Assembly (NCBI GenBank): GCA_045601045.1
Contig: JAZRZA010000071.1
Coordinates: 1-64,000, forward strand
Source: UBA1181 sp045601045
GTDB taxonomy: Bacteria > Bacteroidota > Bacteroidia > Bacteroidales > Paludibacteraceae
Length of the DNA: 64,000 bases
Reading direction: 5' to 3'
The position numbers and the translations under genes are program-made. The notes under the pieces were generated by a model. The model saw nothing but the letters and a program-made list of their open reading frames with translations. It was not told the DNA's origin and did not search any database. The first letter of the stretch is position 1. Every line of letters starts with the position of its first letter. Shown in pieces: positions 44,819 through 53,400 of the stretch.

Positions 44819-46594
44819 CTATTTCTTTATCACCTTATAGCCAACCGCCACGCCCTTCGACGCTACCTGCAACACATAGTTTCCCGCAGGGACATCGGAC
44901 ATATCGATGATTTCACGAACAGCATCCACTTTCACCTTTTTCACCTCCACGCCACTCAATGTGACAAGGGTCGCCACCACGTCATCGCCTGCATAAATAT
45001 TCTGATCGACCACCATATAGTCTTCGAAAATGGTAGGATATACAGAAAAATGGTTCTCCGACAACGCATTCTCCACCTCGGTACCGAAACTGGAAGGGTC
45101 CTTCTCTGCCGCAATACGCGCTATAGCCATAATGAACGGCGCATTGTAGTCGCAACCGCCCTCTGTCTCCGTATAAGAGGCACCGCCCTCGATGACGTTC
45201 TCAAATCTGCCGGTTCCGGAAGGGCCACCAATCAATCCGCCACTTGCGAACATGAAATCAGCCCTGTTCTTTACATCTGATGGTGGGTTATCGTTTCTTC
45301 CCATCGCGTTTCTATGGTGGATGCGATAGGTCATATCTCCTTTGAATCCATGGAGGAAAGTATGATTGAACTCGTTCTTACCAAGCATATAATCCACCAC
45401 ACGGGTGACAAAGTTCTTCGCCTCCTTGGCATTCACCACTTCACCCACGACCCCGTCGTCCATCAGCTTCAACAACAAAGAGGTAGCTGCCGCGGCACCA
45501 CACGCCAACTTGTTCGTACCCCACAATTGCCCGTTCACATAAGGGAATCCGTTAGAATCGGCCTTGCCATTGGAGATGTGGAAAGCAACATTCTTTGCCA
45601 TGTGATCCACGAAATTACCACCCTGTCCATTATTGGCTTTCGGATCATCCTTCACCACATAGTAATAGGCGAAATCCGCCATCGTATCCCACGCCAAAGG
45701 ATATTTAGACTCCCATTTACCAGACAAGTAACTTTTCGCATCTTGCTTGTAGCTCTGCTCTCCCGTCAGACGATAGAGCAACATGGCGGCCAAAGCCAAT
45801 TCGTCTGTCCACTCCGCATTAGGGCTTCCATAAAAACTAGGGATAGCAGCGTGTTGCGATTTATTCTTTTTGGCGAAATTGTAAGCCTTCAAGGCATACT
45901 CCTTACAAGTAGCTCGATAAACCTCATCTGGATACTTCAAAGCCATCAAAGCCAATGCGGAGGCGTAGTTGGCAGCCTGTGGACCACCCTTGTCAGAAGC
46001 GGTATAGAATGGACGGGGATCTCCTCCGCTATTCACGCCCATCATGGATTGATGGGAAGAGGTGCACCAAACTCGGTGATCTAAATCGCCATTGCCCACA
46101 TAATAGACAAAAGTATTATCATTGATGAAACTCTTCATGAAGAAATCGGTAGCCACTTTCGCCTCGTCCAAGACATCCGCAATGCCATTCGGTGCACCAT
46201 ACGCTCCATCGTAATTATCTTGGAACGCCTGTGGCCACAAATCATAAGCCACCAAGAGAGAGACTGCGGCATAACCCATGGTCGTTCCCACCTTGATGTG
46301 GTCACCACAATCGTGCCAACCACCTGTCAAATCGTAGTTGCCGTTTCCGCCACCATTCATGGCACCCTTACCATCTTTGGTATGACAATACTTAGGAGAG
46401 ACATCCGGATTGTTCTCCAACATCCAGTTGTGGGTGTCTCCACATCGTTGTCCACCAAAGAACTTCAATCCCATGTTGATCGCTGTACGATAATCCGCTG
46501 CGGAGTAGGCCTCCGAATAGGAGGAAAAATCATACGCCGAAGCAGTACTTACGACACCCAAGAGAGAGGCGCCTACTATCCATTTCTTCATCAT
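44819..46594 (-). CDS. Glycoside hydrolase family 9 endoglucanase with T9SS C-terminal domain
   Basis: 591 residues with a signal peptide (to STASA). The GH9 (alpha/alpha)6 domain fills residues 22-500. GGWHDCGDHIKVG (about 95) holds the two Asp residues that activate water; DCGD replaces the commoner DAGD. HHRNAMGRND is the second conserved His/Arg region, and YTETEGGCDYNAPF (about 480) carries the acid Glu. The last 80 residues (HFSVYPTIFEDYMVV, DVPAGNYVLQVASKG) are a type A T9SS sorting domain. There is no cellulose-binding module. It should act on cellulose or similar beta-1,4-glucans at the cell surface. Confidence 0.93.
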   Translation of the reverse strand: MMKKWIVGASLLGVVSTASAYDFSSYSEAYSAADYRTAINMGLKFFGGQRCGDTHNWMLENNPDVSPKYCHTKDGKGAMNGGGNGNYDLTGGWHDCGDHIKVGTTMGYAAVSLLVAYDLWPQAFQDNYDGAYGAPNGIADVLDEAKVATDFFMKSFINDNTFVYYVGNGDLDHRVWCTSSHQSMMGVNSGGDPRPFYTASDKGGPQAANYASALALMALKYPDEVYRATCKEYALKAYNFAKKNKSQHAAIPSFYGSPNAEWTDELALAAMLLYRLTGEQSYKQDAKSYLSGKWESKYPLAWDTMADFAYYYVVKDDPKANNGQGGNFVDHMAKNVAFHISNGKADSNGFPYVNGQLWGTNKLACGAAAATSLLLKLMDDGVVGEVVNAKEAKNFVTRVVDYMLGKNEFNHTFLHGFKGDMTYRIHHRNAMGRNDNPPSDVKNRADFMFASGGLIGGPSGTGRFENVIEGGASYTETEGGCDYNAPFIMAIARIAAEKDPSSFGTEVENALSENHFSVYPTIFEDYMVVDQNIYAGDDVVATLVTLSGVEVKKVKVDAVREIIDMSDVPAGNYVLQVASKGVAVGYKVIKK

Positions 46595-46656
46595 AATCTA
46601 TTCAATTAGCTTTTTATACTCCCCATCCTAATTGGAAGCAATAATGGTTCACGGGA

Positions 46657-46664
46657 CAAAGGTA
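46657..46664 (-). promoter_or_regulatory. Candidate -7 element of the GH9 gene
   Basis: TACCTTTG on the minus strand, 63 bases before the start codon; no clear -33. Confidence 0.35.
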
Positions 46665-46676
46665 AGAATTATATTC

Positions 46677-47942
46677 TTATTTCTCGCTCATCTTATCCTT
46701 GAAGAACTTTCTCACATCGCTCCACTTGTAGTAAGGAGCCACATCGCTCTTCAACGGAAGATCCACTTCCCTCTCGTTCAACATAATCTTCACGAGAATG
46801 TCTGGGTTCTTCTTTGATTTATAGAAAATCATTTGGACATTGGAGGCCATCGGAATGATTTTATATTCGTTCCAATATTTCATGACATCATCCAAATTGG
46901 TCAGTTGGTCACGGCAGCCCTGCAACTCCATCAAGGCGGTCAACGGAAGGATCGCGATGTCGTGGCCAAAACGCAAGTTCGCCTGTACATCTCCACTCGC
47001 CAAGGCAGCATCCGCATCGTTGATCATAACACTCAACAAATCATTCGCGAAGAAGCGGCTTCTGTTTTGCGTCAACGGACAAGGACCGTAAGCGCCATAC
47101 CACCACGCATTCTGCACTACCCAGTTGTTGTAAAGTTCCTCCTTGGTCCAGATATCCTTGAAATTGATGTCGGAATCGTCGCAGACCAAACTATTGTTTA
47201 CCTCATAGAACTTACGCATAAAGCCAATCGTATCGACATGCTTCGCCACATAATCCATATCGGAGAAGAGCTGCTTCACCATACGGGTAGGATGAATGAG
47301 TCGATAGTGCAAATCGCCAAATCTATTCGACCATGCCGTATCGGCCAAACGGCGGTTCTTATCCTCCATCGGATCGTTGGAGATATAATACATCAGACGC
47401 TTGCTGGACTCTCCGCGAATATCCAATGTGGGTTGCATTGCCTTCAATTGCTGGCAGAAAGCATCCATACTCATGATGCAACGGCCAGAGGTGGAGGCCT
47501 TGATCTCTATCACCGCATTTTTCTTAAACACCTTCGGGAAGGAGTGGAACATACGGTCGGCGATGGCTCGGTGTTGCGCCACGCCCTTTGTGGTCAAATC
47601 ACCGGCACGATCGTAATAACGGTTATACATCTTCTGGAAACGATCCTTCACGGTCAAACCCGTGGCGGTCAACGCATGGGAGGAATCGGCCTTTGCGAAG
47701 ATTTCATACAAATTCTTGTAATCGGCCGCCGTATGGTGATAGCGGGATCCATGACGTCCATAGTGGCTGATATAGAAGGCTTCGTACCCCTTGGGCGCCT
47801 TGGTTTGTTGAGGGAACGATGTCGGATAGGAGGTGTAATTACCAGCCGTATACTCAATGTGTTCCATCATATACTCTTTGGTGGTCTGCGCGGAGAGCGC
47901 ACAACAAAAAGAAAGGCCCAACATGGCCAATTTCGTCTTCAT
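46677..47942 (-). CDS. Histidine-type phosphatase (acid phosphatase/phytase branch)
   Basis: 421 residues from the ATG at 47942, giving signal peptide MKTKLAMLGLSFCCALSAQ. The catalytic RHG motif is ISHYGRHGSRYH (about residue 55), and the proton donor HD is in LRFGHDIAILPL (about 300). Arg in ASTSGRCIMSM may bind phosphate. The length fits the inositol-polyphosphate phosphatase group of this clan. It probably releases phosphate from an organic ester in the periplasm. It is upstream of the GH9 gene on the same strand. Confidence 0.85.
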   Translation of the reverse strand: MKTKLAMLGLSFCCALSAQTTKEYMMEHIEYTAGNYTSYPTSFPQQTKAPKGYEAFYISHYGRHGSRYHHTAADYKNLYEIFAKADSSHALTATGLTVKDRFQKMYNRYYDRAGDLTTKGVAQHRAIADRMFHSFPKVFKKNAVIEIKASTSGRCIMSMDAFCQQLKAMQPTLDIRGESSKRLMYYISNDPMEDKNRRLADTAWSNRFGDLHYRLIHPTRMVKQLFSDMDYVAKHVDTIGFMRKFYEVNNSLVCDDSDINFKDIWTKEELYNNWVVQNAWWYGAYGPCPLTQNRSRFFANDLLSVMINDADAALASGDVQANLRFGHDIAILPLTALMELQGCRDQLTNLDDVMKYWNEYKIIPMASNVQMIFYKSKKNPDILVKIMLNEREVDLPLKSDVAPYYKWSDVRKFFKDKMSEK

Positions 47943-48004
47943 AGGAAATATCATATTATATTCTTTAAAATTTCACACAACACTGGAGGATGGACCTCGG
48001 TTCA

Positions 48005-48012
48005 CAAAGATA
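48005..48012 (-). promoter_or_regulatory. Candidate -7 element of the histidine phosphatase gene
   Basis: TATCTTTG on the minus strand, 63 bases before the ATG; -33 weak. Confidence 0.4.
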
Positions 48013-48113
48013 GGGAATTTTAAGAATTTTGAATGATGCTTACCGAATTATCTCAATTCAGGAAAGTTATTTATTCCGGCAAAATTCATTTCAAACCATC
48101 GGCAGCGTCTCTT

Positions 48114-48150
48114 TACAAAAAGTGCCGACACCACCCGGCATCGGCACTTT
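48114..48150 (-). terminator. Terminator of the lipoprotein gene
   Basis: AAAGTGCCGA pairs with TCGGCACTTT, followed on the minus strand by TTTTTG. Confidence 0.85.
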
Positions 48151-48208
48151 CATATATTAGGACATCAAAAGCGTTTTGATTACCATAAAGATTACCATAA
48201 AGGGACAA

Positions 48209-48688
48209 CTAATTCCGTCTCACAGAATTTTCATACTGCTTCCATAATTCAGACGCAAACTCTTTCGAACGCTCTTCCGCTTGATTGGTAAACTGATACT
48301 TCAAGTAATACTCCACCTTACCATCTTTTGATTTAGAAATGAATCCGTTTCCGACAATAGCATATTCGTCAAACGATTTCTGAATGATCTCGCCATCCAC
48401 TTCCCAAAACACGAGATTTTCCATAGGCGAACCTGAGATCATATAATGTTCAGGGAAATCATAGAAATTCGTTGATGAATCACTCGTGTCCGTACAGGCA
48501 TAAAGGAACTCCGCTGCCGACATCGGAAGAACGACCACATCCAAGGGATGGAAAGAAGAATCCCTTCCCGATTCACTACCATTTTGTCCAGAATCATCTA
48601 AACCCTCCTCTTTTTCGCAAGAAGTTAGCGTTACGGCGCCCAACATAGAGAAGAACAAAGCCGCAATCATTAAAAAATGTTTTTTCAT
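48209..48688 (-). CDS. Lipoprotein of unknown function
   Basis: 159 residues. A lipoprotein signal with lipobox LTSC (Cys24) is followed by an acidic linker (EKEEGLDDSGQNGSESG) and a single small domain. I recognise no family. The pattern (FYDFPEHYMISGSPME, VEYYLKYQFTNQAEERS) suggests a beta-rich fold with a C-terminal helix. Its own promoter and terminator make it a single-gene unit. Confidence 0.7.
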   Translation of the reverse strand: MKKHFLMIAALFFSMLGAVTLTSCEKEEGLDDSGQNGSESGRDSSFHPLDVVVLPMSAAEFLYACTDTSDSSTNFYDFPEHYMISGSPMENLVFWEVDGEIIQKSFDEYAIVGNGFISKSKDGKVEYYLKYQFTNQAEERSKEFASELWKQYENSVRRN

Positions 48689-48813
48689 GATTTAATAAAT
48701 TAAGTGCTTAATATGTGTGTATTAGAATGTTATATACAATAATCCCAAACTCCCAATCGTCTCTTTTCTCACCTCTAAAAACTCCCCGACAATCTATTAT
48801 CACAGCAACACCA

Positions 48814-48845
48814 CAAAGGTAAAAAATGAACAACACAAAACGCAA
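48814..48845 (-). promoter_or_regulatory. Candidate promoter of the lipoprotein gene
   Basis: On the minus strand TTG (48845-48843), 21 bases, TACCTTTG (48821-48814). The leader would be about 120 bases. Confidence 0.4.
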
Positions 48846-48855
48846 TATTTATACA

Positions 48856-48890
48856 CAAAAAGCACCGACTCCAACAAGGAACCGATGCTT
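48856..48890 (-). terminator. Terminator of the GNAT gene
   Basis: On the minus strand AAGCATCGGTTCC pairs with GGAGTCGGTGCTT (with G-U pairs), followed by five Ts. Confidence 0.7.
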
Positions 48891-48927
48891 TTTTATTTAA
48901 ATATCAATGTAACTCCCTCTTGTTGCC

Positions 48928-48981
48928 ATAATCAACGATCCATGCCCCATCTCTATGGTATCATATTTTGCACCACCGGCT
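48928..48981 (-). pseudogene. Degenerate copy of the leuB 3' end
   Basis: 54 bases align with the intact leuB end at 50760-50812: a perfect 17-base match TAATCAACGATCCATGC, then about 87 percent overall with one base deleted. On the minus strand it reads AGGAKYDT, matching leuB AGGAKYGT. The shift of one base destroys the frame. The orientation is the same as leuB. This gene-free stretch (48689-49037) also holds the lipoprotein promoter and the GNAT terminator. Confidence 0.7.
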
Positions 48982-49037
48982 AATTTACAAAAACCGATAC
49001 GCGTCTTATTCCCCATACCAAGGGAGAACCTCCACTT

Positions 49038-49577
49038 TTATAATCGCTGTAAATCGAAATATAGCAATCTTGTATCAGATTTCTCATCTGCTTTGGATAG
49101 CGGTAGAAATCCATGATTATAATAAAAGTCTAATGCGCTATTATAGGCATCTACGGTAACAAAACGACAACCTGCTTTATTGTCTTGCTGATAAGATGAA
49201 ATAATCATATTTATGATTAATCTACCAAAACCCATCCCTCGGTATCTCTTACTTGTCGCCAATCTGCAAATTTTAATAGCTGGATAACTTTTAAACATTT
49301 TTCCCTGTGAGAAAAATTGTTTTCGAAAGCGATTATACGCAGAATTACTAGGGAAATCAGCCAACGATATCCTATCATGCGCTAAACTAAAATAACCTAT
49401 CACCTCCTCGTTTGTCAGATCTTTAAGGACATAACTGGTAGAAAGTCGCGATTGAGAATACAGGTAAGCGTCACTCTCAATAAATTCATTTAAATCTTCA
49501 TCTCCACAGTCAAAGGATATTACCTCAAATTCTTTTTCTATCTTGTTGATTTCGAAATCAATATCAAACAAATTCAT
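49038..49577 (-). CDS. GNAT-family N-acetyltransferase
   Basis: 179 residues. The acetyl-CoA binding motif A is visible as ICRLATSKRYRGMGFGRLIINM (R/Q-x-x-G-x-G/A), with preceding beta strands (SYVLKDLTNEEVIGYFSLA) and a C-terminal FVTVDAYNSALDFYYNHGF. It transfers an acetyl group to an amine; the substrate is unknown. It starts two bases after the stop of a 53-residue ORF, a pairing seen for GNAT toxins. Some GNAT toxins acetylate aminoacyl-tRNA, but this could equally be a metabolic or protein acetyltransferase. Confidence 0.85.
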   Translation of the reverse strand: MNLFDIDFEINKIEKEFEVISFDCGDEDLNEFIESDAYLYSQSRLSTSYVLKDLTNEEVIGYFSLAHDRISLADFPSNSAYNRFRKQFFSQGKMFKSYPAIKICRLATSKRYRGMGFGRLIINMIISSYQQDNKAGCRFVTVDAYNSALDFYYNHGFLPLSKADEKSDTRLLYFDLQRL

Positions 49578-49579
49578 TT

Positions 49580-49741
49580 TTAAAATTTACAATTGGTACA
49601 TTTTTTTCGCATAAAATCATAGTCATTCTTTATCTTCTTTCGCTCCTTTTCTGAAATCGGAACAACATTTTTTGCCCTTTCCTCAAATTCGCGAGCTTCG
49701 TCTCCGTAAAGGATAGGCGTTTCTTTGATTGGTTTTGCCAT
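49580..49741 (-). CDS. Small 53-residue protein coupled to the GNAT gene
   Basis: Begins ATG at 49741: MAKPIKETPILYGDEAREFE, then a charged helix (ERAKNVVPIS and EKERKKIKND) and ends in a CTNCKF tail. Stop two bases before the GNAT start. A strong promoter lies just upstream, so this is the first gene of the pair. The N-terminal KPIKETPILYG resembles short Bacteroidota proteins encoded next to GNAT genes. It may be an antitoxin; no DNA-binding motif is evident, and the two cysteines may bind a metal. Confidence 0.65.
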   Translation of the reverse strand: MAKPIKETPILYGDEAREFEERAKNVVPISEKERKKIKNDYDFMRKKCTNCKF

Positions 49742-49768
49742 AGTCGGTGTCTTTTAAAATTAACTTCG

Positions 49769-49799
49769 TAAAGATACAAATACTTTCCGATACCACAAA
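49769..49799 (-). promoter_or_regulatory. Promoter of the small ORF-GNAT pair
   Basis: On the minus strand TTTG (49799-49796), 19 bases, TATCTTTA (49776-49769), one base off consensus; 28 bases before the ATG. Confidence 0.5.
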
Positions 49800-49835
49800 C
49801 CATTTTCGGTCGAAGTCCTACACTTCTCAATCCTT

Positions 49836-50654
49836 TTACCACTCATACCCCAAACCATACTTCTCATGTAATCGCTTCAATGTGCCATTTCCCTGGCATG
49901 AACGTATGATATCGTTCACGCGTAGAAGCAACTCTTCGTCGCCTTTCCGCATCAATACGCCCATCAAACTATGCGTGAAGGGTTGGTCGATCAATGGGGC
50001 GGCCAGCCGTTCGTCGGTTTGCGCATAATAGGTCGCTTCGACAATCTCGGTGATCATGATATCCGCCTCACCTTCGGCTATGAGCGAGGGGATCTCTTCG
50101 TTCTTGGGGTGCACGACAATCTGCGCCTTGGCGAGATGCTCGTGGGCAAATTTCTCATTCAGTCCGCCAGGATTAACCATCACCTTCACATCGGGTTGGT
50201 CGATATCCTCCAAGGATCGGAAACGTTCGGACTGCTCCTTACGGCAGAGGATCGTCTTGCCATTGCGAAGGTATCCATCACTCATCAACATGATCTCCTT
50301 ACGGGTGTCGGTGATCGTAATGCCACACATGGCGATGTCGAAGAGCTCCTCGTTCAACATATCACTCGTGAGCGTAGGCCACGAGGTGGGGACAAACGTC
50401 ACCTTCACCCCTAACTCCTTGCCGATGATCTCCGCGAAATCAGCATCGAAACCCCAATAGGCATGGGTTTGCGGATCGAGGTACGACAAAGGTCGATAAT
50501 CACCCGTGGCACCGACACGCAATGTACCTCGCTGGCGTATTTCCGCTATTTTCCCAGAAGGGAGAGTCGTATTAGACGAGTTACAACTAACCAGACCTAC
50601 CAAGCTCAACAGGAGTGACACCTGTAGAATTACGTTTACGAATAATTTTCTCAT
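49836..50654 (-). CDS. PheC-like cyclohexadienyl dehydratase, predicted lipoprotein
   Basis: 272 residues from the ATG at 50654. The signal ends in lipobox LVSC (Cys24). The rest is a type II periplasmic-binding-protein fold. TGDYRPLSYLDP, VPTSWPTL, VMVNPGGLNEKFA and GEADIMITE follow the pattern of PheC, a solute-binding-like enzyme that dehydrates prephenate or arogenate to make phenylalanine precursors. A plain amino-acid-binding lipoprotein of a transporter is the alternative; no permease genes are adjacent, which favours the enzyme. The lipid anchor puts it outside the cytoplasm, as in the periplasmic PheC of Pseudomonas. Confidence 0.75.
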   Translation of the reverse strand: MRKLFVNVILQVSLLLSLVGLVSCNSSNTTLPSGKIAEIRQRGTLRVGATGDYRPLSYLDPQTHAYWGFDADFAEIIGKELGVKVTFVPTSWPTLTSDMLNEELFDIAMCGITITDTRKEIMLMSDGYLRNGKTILCRKEQSERFRSLEDIDQPDVKVMVNPGGLNEKFAHEHLAKAQIVVHPKNEEIPSLIAEGEADIMITEIVEATYYAQTDERLAAPLIDQPFTHSLMGVLMRKGDEELLLRVNDIIRSCQGNGTLKRLHEKYGLGYEW

Positions 50655-50687
50655 TGTTAAAAAACAGCTTATCGAAAAAGGGTTATC

Positions 50688-50721
50688 GAAAAAAAGCGCC
50701 ATCCCATAATTGAGATGGCGC
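50688..50721 (-). terminator. Terminator of the leucine operon
   Basis: On the minus strand GCGCCATC pairs with GATGGCGC, followed by seven Ts. It lies 22 bases past the leuB stop and separates pheC from the leu operon. Confidence 0.85.
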
Positions 50722-50743
50722 CATGTAAAATTGTTGAGGATTA

Positions 50744-51805
50744 TTACTTCTTATTGATGTAATCAACGATCCATGCGCCGACCTCTTTGGTACCATACTT
50801 CGCACCACCGGCAACTTGGATCTCTGGCGTGCGGACATTGTTGTCCAATGATGCGTCAACCGCCTCACGAACCAATTTACCCTCCTCCTTCAAACCGAAG
50901 TATTCGAACAACATGGCAACAGAAAGGATTTGCGCCAATGGGTTGGCGATGTTCAATCCCTTCGCTTGTGGCCAAGAACCGTGGATTGGCTCAAACACAG
51001 GAGTATGCTCACCTGTAGAGGCAGATGGAAGCAATCCCATAGAACCAGTGATGCAAGAACCCTCGTCAGTAAGGATATCTCCGAAAGTATTCTCTGTCAC
51101 CATAACGTCGAAGAACTTAGGCTCTTGGATCATACGCATAGCGGCATTGTCCACGTACATGAAATCGGTAGTCACATCTGGATATTGAGGAGCCATCTCT
51201 TGCGCAACCGCTCTCCACAAACGGGAAGATGCCAACACGTTAGCCTTGTCCACAACGGTCAAGTGCTTGTTGCGTTGTTGCGCATACTTGTAAGCCTCCT
51301 TCAAGATACGCTCCACCTCAGCACGGCTGTAAGCGTTGGTATCGTAAGCGTAGTCGCTACCCTCTTTCTTCTCACCGAAGTACATACCACCGGTCAACTC
51401 ACGGATACATACGAAATCGGCACCCTTCACCAACTCATCCTTCAATGGGCTCTTGTGAACCAAGCAGTCGAATGTTTGAACAGGACGTATATTAGCGAAT
51501 AAGCCCAACTTCTTACGCATCGCCAACAAGCCTTGCTCAGGACGAACCTTTGCGGAAGGGTTGTTATCGAACTTAGGATCACCTACTGCTGAGAAGAGGA
51601 CTGCGTCAGCCTCCATACAAGTTTTGAAAGTCTCCTCTGGGAATGGATCACCCACCTTATCGATAGCGTCAGCACCGCAGATAGCGTGCTTGTAAGTAAC
51701 CTTGTGGCCAAACTTATTACATACGGCAGTCATCACATTGACGCCTTGCTCAGAAATTTCTGGACCGATGCCATCACCTGGCAACACAGCAATTTTTAAT
51801 TCCAT
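50744..51805 (-). CDS. leuB: 3-isopropylmalate dehydrogenase
   Basis: 353 residues. VLPGDGIGPEI at the N-terminus, the substrate/metal residues in VRELTGGMYFGEKKEG, and MYVDNAAM and FGDILTDEGSCITGS identify it. It oxidises and decarboxylates 3-isopropylmalate, the third step of leucine synthesis. Last gene of the operon. Its 3' end is duplicated in degenerate form at 48928. Confidence 0.96.
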   Translation of the reverse strand: MELKIAVLPGDGIGPEISEQGVNVMTAVCNKFGHKVTYKHAICGADAIDKVGDPFPEETFKTCMEADAVLFSAVGDPKFDNNPSAKVRPEQGLLAMRKKLGLFANIRPVQTFDCLVHKSPLKDELVKGADFVCIRELTGGMYFGEKKEGSDYAYDTNAYSRAEVERILKEAYKYAQQRNKHLTVVDKANVLASSRLWRAVAQEMAPQYPDVTTDFMYVDNAAMRMIQEPKFFDVMVTENTFGDILTDEGSCITGSMGLLPSASTGEHTPVFEPIHGSWPQAKGLNIANPLAQILSVAMLFEYFGLKEEGKLVREAVDASLDNNVRTPEIQVAGGAKYGTKEVGAWIVDYINKK

Positions 51806-51822
51806 TGTATCTTTTATTTTGA

Positions 51823-53400
51823 TTAATTTATTGTTTCTTCTTTGGTTCTCTCAGGTGCCTGCTCATAGAGATCCTCTATCAAGTTCAGCATCTTAAAGGT
51901 CGCCTTGATAGCCGATTCCATCTGGTCGGCATCCAAGCCTCTGGTACGGTAATTCTTTCCGTCGAAAGACCATGATATGGTGGTCTGCACCAAGGCATCT
52001 GTTCTACCACCTGGCGGAATGCTTACGGCGTAATTGGTCAACCAAGGGAACTTGCGTTGCAACTTCTCGCGGTAAACGTGGCGCACGGCACGCACGAAAG
52101 CGTCGTATTGACCATCTCCCGTGGCAGTCTCCTCGAAACGCTCGCCATTCACCTCCATCCGCACACTGGCCAAAGGCTTGAGTCCGTAACTGGTACTGAC
52201 CAGATAACTTTCCAACTTCACGCGGTCGTCCGGAGCGGAGTGTTTCACGATGTCGGCCACAATATAAGGGAGATCCTCTTGGGTGACAATCTCCTTCTTA
52301 TCGCCCAACTCAATGATTCTCTTCGTCACCGCCTTGGTCTGCTCAGGTGTCAAAGCCAAGCCGAGTTCCTCCAAATTACGGAGAATATTGGCCTTACCGC
52401 TATTCTTACCCAAAGCATATTCGCGCTTACGGCCAAATCGCTCGGGCAAGAGGTTATTGCAATACAATCCCGACTTGTTGTCTCCATCCGCATGGACACC
52501 CGCCACCTGGGTAAATACGCTGTCTCCCACCACCGGTTTGTTCGGTGGAACGGCGATTCCGCAATAGGACTCCACCAAGTGGCTCACCTCCGTCAACTTG
52601 CTCTCAACGATGTTGGTCACCACCCCGAAATGGTCTCGAAGGGCGGCCTGCACGCTGGCAAGCGGCGCGTTTCCGGCACGCTCACCCAAACCGTTGATCG
52701 TGGTATGAAGCGAGGTGACACCACCCTTCACCGCCGACATAGCATTGGCAACCGCCAAATCATAGTCGTTGTGTGGATGGAAATCGAATTTCAGGTCAGG
52801 ATAACGATCCGTCATCAGTTTCGTATACTCATAGGCGCTATCGGGTGTCATGACACCCAAGGTATCGGGCAACATGAAATGGTCGATTCCCGAATCCTTC
52901 AAGCCATCCACCATGTCGAAAACATATTCCGGGCTATTCTTGATACCATTGCTCCAATCCTCCAAATAGAGGTTGACATGGATGCCCAACTGCTTCGCAT
53001 AGGCGATGCTGGCCTTGATATCCGCCAAGTGTTCCTCCGGCGTTTTCTTCAATTGTTCGGTACAGTGGCGAAGGGATCCCTTGGTAAGGAGATTCACACA
53101 TCGACAACCGGTGGCGTAGATCCAATCCAAACTGGTCGTGCCGTCCACGAAACCGAGCACCTCGATGCGATCGAGTTTGCCCACACTTTCCGCCCAACTG
53201 CAGATGCTGCTGACAGCATCCTTCTCGCCTTCGCTCACACGAGCGGAAGCCACCTCCAAACGATCCACTTTGACGCTTTCCAAAAGGACACGCGCCAACA
53301 TCAGTTTCTCGTGGGGGACAAAACTCACTCCGCTGGTTTGTTCACCATCGCGGAGTGTAGTATCCATAATTGTTATGCGTTTGCCTGCTTCTTTTCCCAT
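51823..53400 (-). CDS. LeuA-like 2-isopropylmalate or citramalate synthase (second copy)
   Basis: 525 residues, HMGL-type aldolase domain plus regulatory (LeuA dimer) domain. MDTTLRDGEQTSGVSF carries the catalytic Arg-Asp; HPHNDYDLAVANAM gives metal-binding His; INGLGERAGNAPLASV and SYCGIAVPPNKPVVG follow. It differs from the first leuA in these blocks and belongs to the branch that may use pyruvate (citramalate, for isoleucine) or ketoisovalerate. The sequence alone does not decide this. Its start overlaps leuD by 28 bases; a start at Met12 would avoid the overlap but cut the first strand. Confidence 0.85.
   Translation of the reverse strand: MGKEAGKRITIMDTTLRDGEQTSGVSFVPHEKLMLARVLLESVKVDRLEVASARVSEGEKDAVSSICSWAESVGKLDRIEVLGFVDGTTSLDWIYATGCRCVNLLTKGSLRHCTEQLKKTPEEHLADIKASIAYAKQLGIHVNLYLEDWSNGIKNSPEYVFDMVDGLKDSGIDHFMLPDTLGVMTPDSAYEYTKLMTDRYPDLKFDFHPHNDYDLAVANAMSAVKGGVTSLHTTINGLGERAGNAPLASVQAALRDHFGVVTNIVESKLTEVSHLVESYCGIAVPPNKPVVGDSVFTQVAGVHADGDNKSGLYCNNLLPERFGRKREYALGKNSGKANILRNLEELGLALTPEQTKAVTKRIIELGDKKEIVTQEDLPYIVADIVKHSAPDDRVKLESYLVSTSYGLKPLASVRMEVNGERFEETATGDGQYDAFVRAVRHVYREKLQRKFPWLTNYAVSIPPGGRTDALVQTTISWSFDGKNYRTRGLDADQMESAIKATFKMLNLIEDLYEQAPERTKEETIN

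Noticed and set aside
46833..48023. 396-codon open frame on the + strand
   Set aside because: It is antisense to the histidine phosphatase, which has clear motifs; the open frame is a by-product of codon bias.
49630..49842. 70-codon frame on the minus strand upstream of GNAT
   Set aside because: The 53-codon frame starting at 49741 is better placed: it has a promoter, is two bases from GNAT and has a sensible composition.
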